In this document: positions 40,001 through 50,769 of the stretch, one piece after another
Position numbering within the stretch: the stretch's first letter is position 1
How the letters are laid out: each line of letters opens with the position of its first letter
From: Serpula lacrymans var. lacrymans S7.9
Lineage: Eukaryota > Basidiomycota > Agaricomycetes > Boletales > Serpulaceae
Length of the DNA: 64,000 bases
Direction: 5' to 3'
NCBI RefSeq assembly: GCF_000218685.1
Contig: NW_006763295.1
Coordinates: 310,001-374,000, forward strand
Program-made: the position numbers and the translations under genes
The notes under the pieces: model-generated
Told to the model about the DNA's origin: nothing
What the model saw: only the letters and a program-made list of their open reading frames with translations
Databases searched by the model: none

Positions 40001-40301
40001 TTGTTGCTCTTTTGAAGGAGTCCAGCTGCTTTTCATAACGACGACGATGCCGCTGGGTATCATCGTGCAAGTGTAGGTGGGTGGGGGCTTGGAGCTGGGA
40101 GTGAAGAGCACGTGGGTGGGGAAGAGGAGGAGGACGATGAGGACGAACAGATGGACTGGGATCAAGCACAGGTAATGGCTGGTTTTCTTTCTTCTTTTCC
40201 ACTTCTGAAGACATTTCTCACTATAGGCGGTCGTTGAGCGGATGGTAGGTATGAAACCGATGGAGTCACCAACAGAGACAACGCGCAGGAGGGGTACGTG
40301 A
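37071..40301 (+). CDS. HbrB/PRR5-like TORC2 subunit (Bit61 family)
   Basis: Probable accessory subunit of TOR complex 2. The N-terminus is long, Ser/Arg-rich and probably disordered. The HbrB-like core is assembled from exons: PLFNEEPLRVP joined to IEDLNTLVKKHIQAVL, then LPRLVEIWSFFWDQILPYVEGV joined to LLPLQTDPLLSSLYRNPKQ. Next comes VRSIALRAFRDKVVLPLHA and ARLSPPLVRETLARLGGGRV, joined to LVLTSQKSH. A Ser/His/Gly-rich tail with an acidic end (EEEEDDEDEQMDWDQAQ) follows. The intron at about 38527-38842 is ~316 bp, long for this genome. The stop at 40299-40301 is likely, though a GTACGT donor just before it could extend the gene. Confidence 0.82.
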
Positions 40302-40419
40302 TGATACCAGCTTTCGTGCTTGCACGCTCTCGGTTATTGGCGACTCGGAGAGTCTTCCAGACACACGTAAAAAATCAGTATCTTATGTACTAATAGTTTG
40401 GCTATGCATATGAGGGTGT

Positions 40420-42835
40420 ACAAACGGTGTTACAAGGTTAAATTCATGCACATATCTCGATACATAAGAACAAGTTCGATAACTACATTCCGAAAAACCT
40501 GCAGCCATGACCTGGATCATCTATGTCCTTCCGTTAGAGTAACACATGCCGTTCCACTATTGCTCGTCACCCCGTTTCTCGTACAGGGGAGGATCCTACC
40601 TGCCTTTCAGCCGCGGGCCGTCCTTCTCCTCGTGATAGAACCGATAGGAGTATCGTGTTTGAATATTCACGTGCGTCACTTTCATGAAGGTTGAACAGAA
40701 TGCGGGATGCGAGTATACTATGTAGGACGAGTTGAAATCTGCAAGGAACTTAGAGATGAGATGATTTGACTGTTGGCAGCAGAGACGAGCGTACGTTGCA
40801 AGGGATTCGTTGTATTGAGCCTGATGATGAAGGCCAGATCAAAAGGTTCATTCTCAAACCGAAAGACGACAATAGGCAGGAAAATTCACTCACAGGGAAA
40901 GCGAAATAAAGGATAATGTTGGCCAAAGTGATCACTAAAAGTTACTGCTATAAAGCGGACTGCGGACAATTTGGCGGAAAAAAATAAACGCACAGATGAT
41001 GGAACTGATATATAACAAGCCATCACGATAAAGTGTTCGTATCAAATTACTCCTTGAGGAGTAGTAGTGGCCGTATCTTCTAATAAGAGTCAAACACAAG
41101 GAGACTAGGTATGACATATAAATCCAGGGCAATTATCCAAATTTTGAAAACGTACCGATTTCAAAGACGACCAAAAACACGTAGTAGAACACGAACGATT
41201 CAGGGCTGCAAAAGAGGCAGGGTCCTGAGTTTGCTTGTGATTGAGGAAAAGTCAGCTGCGAGAACGCGATAAAAATTAATGTCTTACAACAAGCAGTCTT
41301 TATGTTCACTTTAAGTGGCAGTATTATAGCACCTACGACTATGACCTAGGGAATTCCTACTTGATGAGTTTACAAGCGGTCTACTTGATCAGGGACGCGT
41401 ACAAGGGAAAAAGGAAGCAACTGTAGCAAGAATCTCTTACTACCCTTCCAAAATGCGTACATTCGCATGACCAAAAGACCTGAAATACTAACAGTTAGTA
41501 TGGATCTGACAAGAATAAGTCGGCGGTACCTTCTGTAGATAGAGTGATAATAAAGATTCCAACTTTCAAGTTGCCGTCACTGATATGCGAAAATATTTAT
41601 TTTGAACATCAAAAGACCTACCGGCCACCACGTATGACAACGTTAAGCACTAAGTAATATCGTTATAAATATCCAGGTGAATGAGATAAGAGGGGATGGT
41701 CAAGCTAACATTGTCCGGCACAGTTTGGAAAGCACCTGACTCGCCAAATTGAATGAGAGCAGAATGATACCAACATGATTCCCACTCACTATACCCAACC
41801 ATGGTCACACACACTAGTGTCAGATAGCGCGAGATCGTGAACATGAAACGGGTAAGTCCCCATTTCTTACCCCAGACCCAGAGCACCTGTGATTCTCCAA
41901 CTTTAATGAGGGCAAAGCTGAAAGAAACAAAGTAGCAAACCTCGGTTTCGAGTGTGATGCCATAATCAAACAACTAATTGTCAGTGTGAGTATGTCAGTT
42001 GTAGTCATCGGCTGCATATTCTTACCCATAGTGCCAATGCTGCGACTGTTCAAAAATATAACTTGAATGTTAGTAACATTTCCTGAACGGACGTGCGAAG
42101 TTCTTACTATTGAAGTACTGCAAGGCATGAGATGGCAAGTAGGATAAAATTGATAACTAATGGCGTACAGACCTTGGACGTCTGCAAACCAGAGCGGAAA
42201 TAAACGGAAAGTGACTCAGACATTTTAGCCCGCAATTTGAGTATGTATGCAGTTGTTCTTGTATGCTCGTTGGGGTGATAGCCAGACTGAGTCGCCGACA
42301 GGGTCATATATATAGACGGTGAACATTATATACAGCGATACATACATGCATAGGCTGCTATCACGATATCACCTGCCAGTCTGTGACCACGACCATCATT
42401 ATTGTACAGCACATACGATCATTGCACGATGATATACCAGGTTTCGTCCTCCCCTGACCGCCTGTGCATTAATAAAGTGAAGTGAGCGTCAATCAAGAAT
42501 CCTCTGTATTTGATATCGCTACCCTGCACACAGCAGATAAGTGTCATATCTGGGACGACAGGGGATTAAGGTGCGGGGAATCTGTGGAGGTTCACTATCA
42601 GCAAGTGGACAGAATATAGCAAGATATAACAACATACGGAAAGTCGGTACCTAGATGATGATGATGATGATGATGGTATGATGCTTGCCTCACCACCGTT
42701 GAGATCGAAGTCACGGCTGGGAAAGTGCCTGGATAATTTCAATAATGGGTCTAAGAATCGGCGTGTCATGTAACGACAGATCCTTGAGCACATCATCGGG
42801 GAGAAAACGCTGATGGGGTCCAGCTCGTCGGCAAC
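40420..42835. repeat. Segmental duplicate block A
   Basis: Aligns over its length with 57133-59565 (block B), with scattered substitutions and small indels. It contains a complete DUF6533-type gene plus ~600 bp of upstream sequence. The two blocks are in the same orientation and flank the transposon nest. Confidence 0.85.
40596..42223 (-). CDS. Seven-transmembrane DUF6533-type membrane protein, copy A
   Basis: Basidiomycete multi-pass membrane family of unknown function. The ATG at 42223 begins MSESLSVYFRSGLQTSK. Very short exons then give YFN-(I)VAALALW, LFDYGITLETE, and VLWVWGKKWGLTRFMFTISR, matching the family's first-helix/loop block (YDY..TL..E...W...W...K.LF...RY). Toward the 3' end RTLYRDGLLYI, VANIILYFAF and SRILFNLHESDARE match the family's last helix and tail. 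The stop is at 40596. Exons in the middle (41000-41650) were not all resolved, so an inactivating change cannot be excluded. A paralogue lies in block B. Confidence 0.65.
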
Positions 42836-43150
42836 TTGGGATTTCGAGAGGAAAGATCCTGTTTACATCTTCACCGTGAGCCCGGCACAACATTCAAGCA
42901 TGTCAAATTTTGGCACAAGGCACGAGTTTAAGGAACAAAATAGTCTTTGAGCTTTAGCGCCCAGTGTGGCCTCTCGAGTCAGGCGATACAATAGTTTCTG
43001 TTCATTCTTTACACTTAGAAAGACCCTTGAAAAGAATCTTAGAAAGTCTACCTTGCTAAAGCATCGTCCTATTTTTTCCTACACCGCAAAAAACATTGTG
43101 TAGGAGTATAGTTAGTCTGCATAGGTCAACATTTCGGTCGTTAGGTAGTC
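42224..43150. other. Non-coding/unresolved region upstream of DUF6533 copy A
   Basis: Includes a GATGAT microsatellite (about 42655-42675). A minus-strand peptide DDVLKDLSLHDTPIL (about 42756-42800) is also conserved in block B (about 59490-59535); it could be a coding remnant or simply conserved duplicate sequence. Block A homology stops near 42835. Confidence 0.4.
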
Positions 43151-43386
43151 ATGTGCACACATCACGTGATGACTCAAATAAACGCGTCGCGTCCACATCT
43201 TACTCGTGTGAGCTCAGTGGGAGCTTCAAAGTTTATTTTCTCATCAAACGAAGGCCTGAAGCTTGTTCGTCAAGTTCTACGAGAATGCATGTCCCATGAC
43301 AACAATGAACTTCAGCTCGAAGCAATATGCCGCTTACTTGACAATCAAGATGTCCTCTTAATCACTGCCACAGGCTCTGGCAAAAC

Positions 43387-44478
43387 TAGGGTGTAGCACG
43401 GGTATGGGTCACACCGCGGGTTTAGGGGGGACGGGTACGGCGGGCACGGGTACAGTGTTCAAAATCTATACCCTCAGCAACACCGTACCCGTTTGTGCGG
43501 TATACAGGTTTGATACGGGTGGCTGTGATATTCGGATTCTGCCTGCCTCTTGCTTCTGTCTTGTACCAATCGACGCTCAAAAATGGGAACACTGACATCA
43601 ATTTTCATCTAAAAGAAGAGTTTCCTTGCTGCTCTTTTACGGTAAAAGGAAGCATCAAGACAATGTTGATGAAAACCTTGGCATAAGGTGCGTATAAATG
43701 CTGGACTGAAGTTGAAATTTAACACGCATTCCACATGTTGACAGTTTCAACCAGTACTGGTGCTGGTGATGGCTCTTCAACCAAGTCCCATCCAACATCT
43801 GAGTCCTCTAGTCTTCATTCAAGAGTACCACAGGTTCAAGATGTAGATGATTTTGGGGATATCTCACTAGGTGTTGCAGTGTCCTTGGATGAGCTTCAAG
43901 AATATCCACGCCAGCCTGTTGAAAAGACGAAGGACCTGCTAAAGTGGTGGGTGAATAATCAACACTCTTATCCGAACTTGCATAGGATGGCACTCAACTA
44001 CCTTAGCATTCCTGGTAAGCCCCAAGTACATGATATACTTGTTCATGCTGAGCAACATTCTAGCAACCTCAACTGCTGTAGAGCGGATTTTCTCCCAAGG
44101 CCAGCAGCTGCTTCACTTTACTCGTAATCGCTTATCTCCTTCCTCAACTCGAGCCTTTCTCTGTCTGGGCTCATGGCTCCGATGTGAGCTCATTTCAAGT
44201 GCAGATCTTGTGAAAATCATTAAACAGTTAGGAAAGTGTAAGCTAGATACAACAGAGGCTATTGATGTACAGTAGATACTCTCAAATTTGTATTGCTTCA
44301 GCTCATTTCAACGTTTTTTGGTTCCTCAACCCGCGGGTATTTGCACTACTGTGGATACCCTAGTATACCGCGGGTCCTAACAGTATTACCGTACCCATAC
44401 CCTTGAAGGGTGTGGTGTTGGCGGGTACAGGTACGGTGTTGATTTTCTGACGTACGGGTACACCCGTGCTACACCCTA
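43387..44478 (+). mobile_element. hAT-family DNA transposon, 1,092 bp, internally deleted
   Basis: Perfect 17-bp terminal inverted repeats (TAGGGTGTAGCACGGGT) and an 8-bp target duplication GGCAAAAC (43379-43386 and 44479-44486) identify the hAT superfamily. Subterminal regions hold many short CGGGTAC/GTACCCG repeats in both orientations, as expected for transposase binding. Only the C-terminal transposase part remains, so the copy is likely non-autonomous. The insertion lies inside the Lys-Thr codons of a helicase Walker A motif. Confidence 0.93.
43735..44275 (+). CDS. hAT transposase C-terminal fragment (hATC dimerisation domain)
   Basis: Two exons (43735-44014, 44064-44275; 49-bp intron) join LNYLSIP to ATSTAVERIFSQGQQLLHFT, with DLLKWWVNNQHSYPNLHRMA upstream. 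This is the conserved hAT dimerisation region. The DDE catalytic domain and BED finger are missing. A domesticated role is possible but unsupported. Confidence 0.8.
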
Positions 44479-44550
44479 GGCAAAACCGATACCTTTATAG
44501 GAAGTTGCCAAGTGTCCAATGAAGGGCAGAAATAGCTGTGAAAAGAGTTG

Positions 44551-44964
44551 TGTTACGATCTCTATTGGACATTTAAGGACTACTCATTTCTCTTTACTCA
44601 TCGGTTATACCATCGGACCGATGACTCATCTCCTTCATGTACACTTCCGTTCCTCTTGCATTCGCAGTACCTATTATAGTACTTAGTCCTCAACAGACGG
44701 ACCTGCCCTAGATAGGACCTAACTCCTATCACTGATTTCTTTTCATTATAAATACCATGTAACAGCAGTAGTATTCTCTAATACAATTCTACGCAGTTTA
44801 CGCTTACAAAGCTAGACTCCTAAGATCAGACTTCTACTCAGAAGAAGACCAACTCCCGTTGGAAGACCTCTATTCAGAACTGCGTTCTCGAACTTGTCTT
44901 CAGATAAGTCTCCCTTGAAACCTCAACAAACCCTCAGACTTTGTTAAGCACTTTGTGCGTAACA
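44551..44964 (+). mobile_element. Solo LTR, 414 bp
   Basis: Starts TGTTACGATC and ends GTGCGTAACA, with a 5-bp target duplication AGTTG on both sides (44546-44550, 44965-44969). Inside is a TATAAATA box near 44747. No internal retrotransposon sequence, so it is probably the product of LTR-LTR recombination. It shares only the terminal TGTTACGAT with the neighbouring Gypsy LTR, so it is a related but different family. Strand is arbitrary. Confidence 0.88.
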
Positions 44965-44969
44965 AGTTG

Positions 44970-45423
44970 CCAATTTGTCTTCAGTGGTTCCACACGGTGC
45001 GTATGTCCCTTCTAGTGGACTTGGGCTGCCTCACTAACATACACGGGTGGCTCATATTTAACATGTAAGTCCTTACTTTGCTCGAACACCAAGGCCAAAA
45101 AACTTACATTTCTCTTTCGTTTTGGAGAGGAAGCTTGAGGTTGGGGGTTACTTGATGAACCAGAAAAGGAGTTGGTACACTGTTGAAGTGTGCGAGGTGT
45201 ATTAAGAGAACTGTTAAATAGCATAGCAGTAGAATATTACTGTAATATACAAATGTTGAACTAATTCTACAGTCATGCAAAGGGGTGCAAACCTGTAAGC
45301 TGGCTGACACTATGACATGCTGATGTTTGGCAGTCACCTCGGAAGTGTAAAGCCAACATGATGGAATGAAATGTTGACCTACAGTATTAGTGGTACCATT
45401 GAAAGCAGACCATTGTTGAGAAG
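44970..45423. other. Unassigned sequence left of the Gypsy element
   Basis: Minus-strand open frames contain peptide runs that look coding (SAFNGTTNTVGQHFIPSCWL; SSSNPQPQASSPKRKRN followed by GTAAGT). This may be remnants of a gene cut by the Gypsy insertion. I could not join them into a frame. Confidence 0.35.
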
Positions 45424-45428
45424 GAACA

Positions 45429-45818
45429 TGTAACAACCAAGAGTTAGTTACTCTGGCGCACACAGGAACACACTATAAAGGTAGTGGAAGATGGGGAGTG
45501 GGTACCCCTTGGGCTGCAGTGAGTTAGTTGGTATACAACAGGAGGACTCGCTGAGGAGTCTCCTGGATCTATTGGGGTATATATACTACTACAGGTTTGT
45601 TTGTACATGTGTACTATACAGTTGATGAAGGCAGTGGCTGATGATGTCATAGGGCCTAGCCCGTATGGCCAGCTCCACTGCGTGAGAGAGTTAAGTCTAA
45701 AAGTAAAAGAAAGGCATCGCGGCGCGAGAAAGGGAAATGCCGCGTGGCACTTAAAGTATAAAGTTAAAGTGGAGAATAAAAAGGAAAGGAGATGTCCGGA
45801 AATTGTGTTATCGTAACA
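45429..45818 (-). repeat. Gypsy 3' LTR (element orientation)
   Basis: Begins TGTAACAACC and ends TTATCGTAACA on the plus strand. The partner LTR at 51294-51683 is almost identical. Confidence 0.95.
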
Positions 45819-45832
45819 CTACCCCCCTTCTA
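45819..45832 (-). other. Polypurine tract of the Gypsy element
   Basis: On the minus strand the purine run AGAAGGGGGG lies directly before the 3' LTR, the usual site for plus-strand DNA priming. Confidence 0.7.
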
Positions 45833-48800
45833 AGGCTCGACTTCCAGGCTCGACCAAATTCCGGAGGTAGTGGTAAAATTTTCGGGCATAGGTTGAAAGA
45901 GGGAATTAAAAAGGTTTGAATCCATGCCTCTAAGCTTTCTGGGAGCTGAGGGATTCCTAGAATAAAATTCGCAAACAGCGTCGCGGGAGTTTTCCAGATG
46001 GGATTCTGGTTCCCACGTTCTGTCCTCGTCTCCATAGCCCTTCCATAGGACCAGGAACTCTAATTTTCCACGCTTCAAGCGTGCATCTACCACCCGTTCG
46101 ACTTCGAACTCTTCTTCACCTTCCTGGGTGACTACTACCGGACCGGGCCGGTCTACGCGCTGTCCCGGCAGCGGTCCTTTGTAGGGTTTCACACGGCTAA
46201 TGTTAACCGTGGGTACCACCCTCATTCGTTTTGGGAGTTCCAGCTCCACCGCATTAGGTTTGACTTCCTTAATCCGGTAAGGGCCAATCCACTTTTCGGT
46301 CAGTTTTCTAGACTGCCGGTCTTTTAATTTCAAGTGGTCGGTGTCTAACCAGACCAGGTCGCCGACCTTGTAATCAGGGGCCTTAGAGCGTCTACGCTCT
46401 GCCCTGTCTTTCATCTGCTCCGCAGTTTTAAATAGCGCTTTGCGCGTTTCGTCCAAGACAGACTTCATGTCTTTTGCCATGTTCCCAGCAGCCTCGTTTT
46501 TGCTTTTGCCAGGTTCTACACCCATTCTGGGGAGGTACAATCTAGTAACCTCGAATGGTGCCTTTCCTGTAGCCGACGACTGTTTAATATTATATGAGAA
46601 GTGGGCTATCTTTAGCCACTTGGCCCAATCCGTCTGTCTGTCATTAATAAATATACGGAGATACTGCTTTAACTCCTGGTTAAGTCTCTCCGTTTGTCCA
46701 TCGGTTTGCGGATGGAACACCGTGGATAATTTAGGTTTGATGCCCAGCATCCGGCATAATTCTTTCGTAAATTCGCTAGCGAATTGCGGTCCTCTATCGG
46801 AGATTACCGTTTCTGGTAACCCATGGATTGACCATACGAAATCCTTAAATAGGTCTGCCGTACCGGCGGCGGTGATGGTTTTGTTGGTGGGTATGAATAC
46901 CACTTCTTTGGAGAAGCGGTCCACTACCACCATTACTGAATCGTACCCGTTTGACTCAGGCAGATCCGTCGTGAAGTCCACCGATATATCCTGCCAGGGG
47001 CCAGCTGGTATCGGGTTCGGCATGAGTTTACCCGCCGGCGGTTGATGGGAATTCTTGGCCATGGCGCATCTCAGACAGGATTTTACGTATTCCTGTATGT
47101 TTTTGACCATGCCCGGCCACATGTAGTTTCTGGAGATCAACTCCATTGTTCGTTGCCATCCAGGGTGCCCAGCCACTGGAGTGTCATGATGTCTATCCAT
47201 TGCCTTGATCCTTGCGGACTCAGGCACATAGATTTTGTTTTTGAAATGAAAGAGCCCGTCTTTCCATGAATAGTTTTCATTGCCGTCAAGGCGCGCCTTT
47301 TCCTCTGGGGAGATGTCTTTCCTGAAGTTTTCCAGGAGAGCGGAATCTTGCCCGATTCTAACATTGGCAACCCTTGATTGATCTATCAGGGTGACACCTT
47401 TGTTGTCATCTTCAATGCCGTTGGCATGATCCTCTCTTCTAGATAAAGCATCCGCTTTCCCCATTGAGCTTCCCGGCTTATGAATTAATTGATAATTGAA
47501 CCTTGACAAGTACACCGCGTAGCGGGCTTGTCTCCGGTTCAGGTCTCGGGCCGTCATGAAGTACTCTAGGTTCTTATGATCGGTCCAAATTTCGAATTGG
47601 TGCCTAGCACCTTCTAAGTAGTGCCGCCAGTGCTCTAAAGCTCTAATGATGGCCAGCATCTCCTTGTCGTATATTTGATAGTTGCGCTCTGTAGGCGACA
47701 AACTATGCGATAAATAGGCACAAGGCCTCCAAAGATCATCAGGGCATTTGATTGATAGAACAGCCCCAGTGGCGAAGTCAGAAGAGTCGGTTTCTAGCCG
47801 GAACTCTTTGTCTAATTCAGGGAATGCCAATATGGGTGCTGTTGTAAATGCCTGTTTAAGTTTATTAAAAGCTTCCTGTTCTTTGGCGCCCCACTGCCAA
47901 ACAAGGTCCTTTTTGGTGAGATCGTTCAACGGTCTCGTGATTTTTGCAAAGTTTTCAATAAACCTTCGGTAGAAATTGCCTAAGCCTAGGAAAGCCCTAA
48001 CCCCTTTGACGCGAGTAGGTTCTGGCCATTCCAAAATAGCTTGAACTTTCTCAGGGTTCATCCTGATTCCGTTCTGGCCTATGATCATACCGAGGAAGTC
48101 TACTTCCTTCACTTTAAAATTACATTTTTCGGGTTTGACGAATAGGTCCCGTTCCTGTAAGCGTCGAAGGACTTCTTGCACGATTTTGTCATGCTCAGCC
48201 TCATCGTCCGACTTTGTAAATATTAATAAATCGTCAATGTAAATGACGACACAGTTTTCCATATCCGCAAAGATCTCGTTCATCATGCTCTGGAAGGTTG
48301 CCGGTGAATTGGTCAACCCAAAGAACATAACAAGGGGTTCGAAAGATCCTCGGTGGCACGTGAATGTGGCCTTCCAAGCATCTTCCTCTTTGATTCGTAC
48401 GTTATTGTACCCCCATCTGAGATCCATTTTAGTCAGAATCTTGGCGCCAGCCAATTTGTCTACTAGCTGACTAATTAAAGGCAACGGATACGCGTTTTTA
48501 ACTGTGTGCTCATTCATGTAACGATAGTCCATAATCATGCGCTTCTTACCATCCTTTTTAGGAATGAAGAACACCGGGGACGTCATAGGACTTTTGGAAG
48601 GTCTGATGTAACCCTTCCTAAGTTGTTCGTCTATGAAACTAGATACCTCGTCTCTTTCGGGAGCAGAGAGCGGTATCATATGTCCCTTCCTTGGTTTGAA
48701 GGTGTCTTTCAAATCTATAGCATGGTCCCAAGGCTTAGCCTCTGGGAAGCGCTCTGATTTGTGTTTTGAAAAGACTTTCCAGAAGTCGTGGTACTCGGGA

Positions 48801-49702
48801 GGTACCAGCCTCTTAATCTCTTCCTCAGGTTTTACCTCATCATCGTCATCGTCGATCTTTTCTAGAGATCTGAGCTCGTAAACGTGACTAGCGTTTAACT
48901 TTTCGAGATGCTCATTGTGATGGACATGATTTGGTTTACCCAAGTTTACACATTCCTGGGGACAACGTGACAATGTGACAACCCCTGTCTGCCAGTTGAT
49001 CTCAGGATTGTGTTTAAATAGCCAGGTCCAGCCTAAGATTAAATTAATCTTCCCTAGTTGGGTAGCCTCGGCAGTGACTCGTTCTCTGTGTCCTTGGTAT
49101 TCGACCACAAAAGAACATTTGTGTGTAATACAGCCACCTGCGTTAAGCGTACCGTCAACGTTATAGACGGGAATAGATGTTTCTAATTTTACAAGGGGGA
49201 GTCCAATTTGCTCCGCCCAGACCTGATCTATGAAGATCCCGTTAGCGCCTGAATCAAGCAGTGCGCTCGTTGAGTGTACTTTGCCCCTGGCAAGGTTTTC
49301 CACGCCAACGTCTAAACGGATCTCCTTTTGGAATAAATACGTGCGCATCAACACACGCCTTGGGATTTCGGGAAAGGGTGGCTCCGAAGAAGAAGAAGAA
49401 GAAGAAGAAGAAGGAATCTTGAATGACACATGTTTTTCTATTTTTGTTTTACCAGAATCAAGCACCCTAGTGTTTGTCTCGCCGGGGCCACACTCCAAGG
49501 GAGACGCTGGTGCAGCGGTAGTATCATAAATATTGCAGTCACATTTCTTTATACAAGTACATACTTCTGATAACAATTTTAAAAACTTATTTACAAATTG
49601 GGGAGCCATCCCCGTCATTCCGTTATTGCTCGTGCAACACCCCGGAGCAGGGGCCACTTTGTTGTGGTTTACTTCATTTTTGCCAGGAGCTAAGGTACCC
49701 AA
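45830..49702 (-). CDS. Gypsy Pol polyprotein (PR-RT-RH-INT-chromodomain)
   Basis: A single uninterrupted frame of about 1,290 codons. Domains in order: aspartic protease (LLDSGANGIFID), reverse transcriptase (MDYRYMNEHT ... VVIYIDDLLIF with the YIDD active site), RNase H (LETDSSDFATGAVL), integrase zinc region (HHDTPVAGHPGW ... CLRC) and catalytic core (DISVDFTTDLP, ISDRGPQFASEF, then the downstream E in GQTERLNQELK). A C-terminal chromodomain (EVERVVDARLKRGKLEFLVL ... WEPESHL) marks a chromovirus that likely targets heterochromatin marks. The reading frame is offset from gag, implying a -1 shift or reinitiation near the gag stop. Its first in-frame start is a TTG, so independent initiation is doubtful. 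Confidence 0.95.
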   Translation of the reverse strand: MGTLAPGKNEVNHNKVAPAPGCCTSNNGMTGMAPQFVNKFLKLLSEVCTCIKKCDCNIYDTTAAPASPLECGPGETNTRVLDSGKTKIEKHVSFKIPSSSSSSSSSEPPFPEIPRRVLMRTYLFQKEIRLDVGVENLARGKVHSTSALLDSGANGIFIDQVWAEQIGLPLVKLETSIPVYNVDGTLNAGGCITHKCSFVVEYQGHRERVTAEATQLGKINLILGWTWLFKHNPEINWQTGVVTLSRCPQECVNLGKPNHVHHNEHLEKLNASHVYELRSLEKIDDDDDEVKPEEEIKRLVPPEYHDFWKVFSKHKSERFPEAKPWDHAIDLKDTFKPRKGHMIPLSAPERDEVSSFIDEQLRKGYIRPSKSPMTSPVFFIPKKDGKKRMIMDYRYMNEHTVKNAYPLPLISQLVDKLAGAKILTKMDLRWGYNNVRIKEEDAWKATFTCHRGSFEPLVMFFGLTNSPATFQSMMNEIFADMENCVVIYIDDLLIFTKSDDEAEHDKIVQEVLRRLQERDLFVKPEKCNFKVKEVDFLGMIIGQNGIRMNPEKVQAILEWPEPTRVKGVRAFLGLGNFYRRFIENFAKITRPLNDLTKKDLVWQWGAKEQEAFNKLKQAFTTAPILAFPELDKEFRLETDSSDFATGAVLSIKCPDDLWRPCAYLSHSLSPTERNYQIYDKEMLAIIRALEHWRHYLEGARHQFEIWTDHKNLEYFMTARDLNRRQARYAVYLSRFNYQLIHKPGSSMGKADALSRREDHANGIEDDNKGVTLIDQSRVANVRIGQDSALLENFRKDISPEEKARLDGNENYSWKDGLFHFKNKIYVPESARIKAMDRHHDTPVAGHPGWQRTMELISRNYMWPGMVKNIQEYVKSCLRCAMAKNSHQPPAGKLMPNPIPAGPWQDISVDFTTDLPESNGYDSVMVVVDRFSKEVVFIPTNKTITAAGTADLFKDFVWSIHGLPETVISDRGPQFASEFTKELCRMLGIKPKLSTVFHPQTDGQTERLNQELKQYLRIFINDRQTDWAKWLKIAHFSYNIKQSSATGKAPFEVTRLYLPRMGVEPGKSKNEAAGNMAKDMKSVLDETRKALFKTAEQMKDRAERRRSKAPDYKVGDLVWLDTDHLKLKDRQSRKLTEKWIGPYRIKEVKPNAVELELPKRMRVVPTVNISRVKPYKGPLPGQRVDRPGPVVVTQEGEEEFEVERVVDARLKRGKLEFLVLWKGYGDEDRTWEPESHLENSRDAVCEFYSRNPSAPRKLRGMDSNLFNSLFQPMPENFTTTSGIWSSLEVEP

Positions 49703-49707
49703 GTGAC

Positions 49708-50769
49708 CTAAGCCCCAAATTCTTTTCCCTGAGCCTTCATTTCGTTGACCTGTTGGTCATAGAAGAAGGCCCGGATTTCGTCGTAAGAACGACCGGCCAA
49801 AGAGTTGAGCCGATCGTCCGGCTTCTCGATTTCTAGTTGGCGCGCCTGGCGCCCTTGATTATTTTTTTGTTGGGCAGCCTGCACCCCGTTTCTACAGTCT
49901 CGGGACATGTGTCCCTCTTGGCCGCAGTTGTAACAGTTGCCCTTGAATCTGCGCATTTGTCCGCCTTGGACCGCGCCAATATCCATAGGAGCACCCTGTC
50001 CTGGCTGCAGCCCGAACGGCTTGAACCCGTGAGAGTGATTATGATGTTGGTTTGATGACCCAGGGCGCCTCTGGGATGTGGTGGTTTGTTTGGTGGACCC
50101 GCCACCTTGGTGCATAGCGTAGAGCTCCATGGCCCTACCGACTCGTCGGACTTCCTCTGCTGCCAGAGCCAGGTCGTCACTTCTTGTATCTTGCAGGTAG
50201 ATCTGCTCTGCAATGCGAGGGTTCACATTGCGTTCCAGCAGTTCTACTGCGTGTTCGTTACCTAACCCTCCTTGGATGGAGAGGGCCAGGAACCGGGTGA
50301 CATAATCATCCGTCCTCATGTTTCCTTGTTTGAAGGAACAGATTTGCTGACGCGCCCAGTCTCGCTCAGCTTGCGGTTTGAAATATTTTTCGATCTCTTT
50401 CTTGAGATCGTCCCAGGTAGGCCACACACCCGCGGTGTAGCATTCCTAGAGTCTTACTTGGGCGTATCGACCCGCCACAGGTCCTTTTAGGCGAGATAGC
50501 ACCGCAGTGGCTACCTCAAAATCGTCGGCGAAAGCGTCCCAGTTTGCCTTGACCCAAATCTGGAGCTTGATCCACCATTCGGCAAATCGCGCTCGGTCTC
50601 CTTCGAAGGCGCCAGGGTCAGCGACGACTTCAACTTTCTTGTTAAACTTTTTCTCTACCGAGGGGGTTGCTACAGGGGGGTTGGCCTGTATCTCGGCGAG
50701 CTGCGAGGTCAATTCCGCTATCTGCACACGCATTGCGTGCAGTAGCGCATTCATATCTTGCGACAACAT
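49708..50769 (-). pseudogene. Gypsy gag with in-frame amber stop
   Basis: The capsid-like N-terminal region (MLSQDMNALLHAMRVQIAEL ... FAEWWIKLQIWVKANWDAF) and the C-terminal part with one CCHC zinc knuckle (CYNCGQEGHMSRDC) lie in the same frame. A TAG stop on the minus strand at 50448-50446 splits them into 107 and ~240 codons. The flanking frame is otherwise clean. Either this copy cannot make full Gag, or it depends on read-through. Confidence 0.85.

Larger units (their letters stand above)
43151..44535 (+). pseudogene. RecQ/DEAD-like helicase fragment, split by a hAT element
   Basis: The open frame LQLEAICRLLDNQDVLLITATGSGKT contains a helicase Q-motif-like run and Walker A (motif I). It is interrupted at 43387 by the hAT insertion. 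Past the element, from 44487, the frame reads on for a few codons (GKT-DTFIGSCQ) and stops at 44533-44535. No other helicase motifs remain, so this was already a truncated copy before or besides the insertion. Helicase fragments of this kind can be repeat-derived. Confidence 0.65.

Noticed and set aside
50446..50448. Repeat-induced point mutation as the cause of the gag stop
   Set aside because: The rest of the element shows no pile-up of C-to-T changes and pol is fully open, so a single event is more likely.
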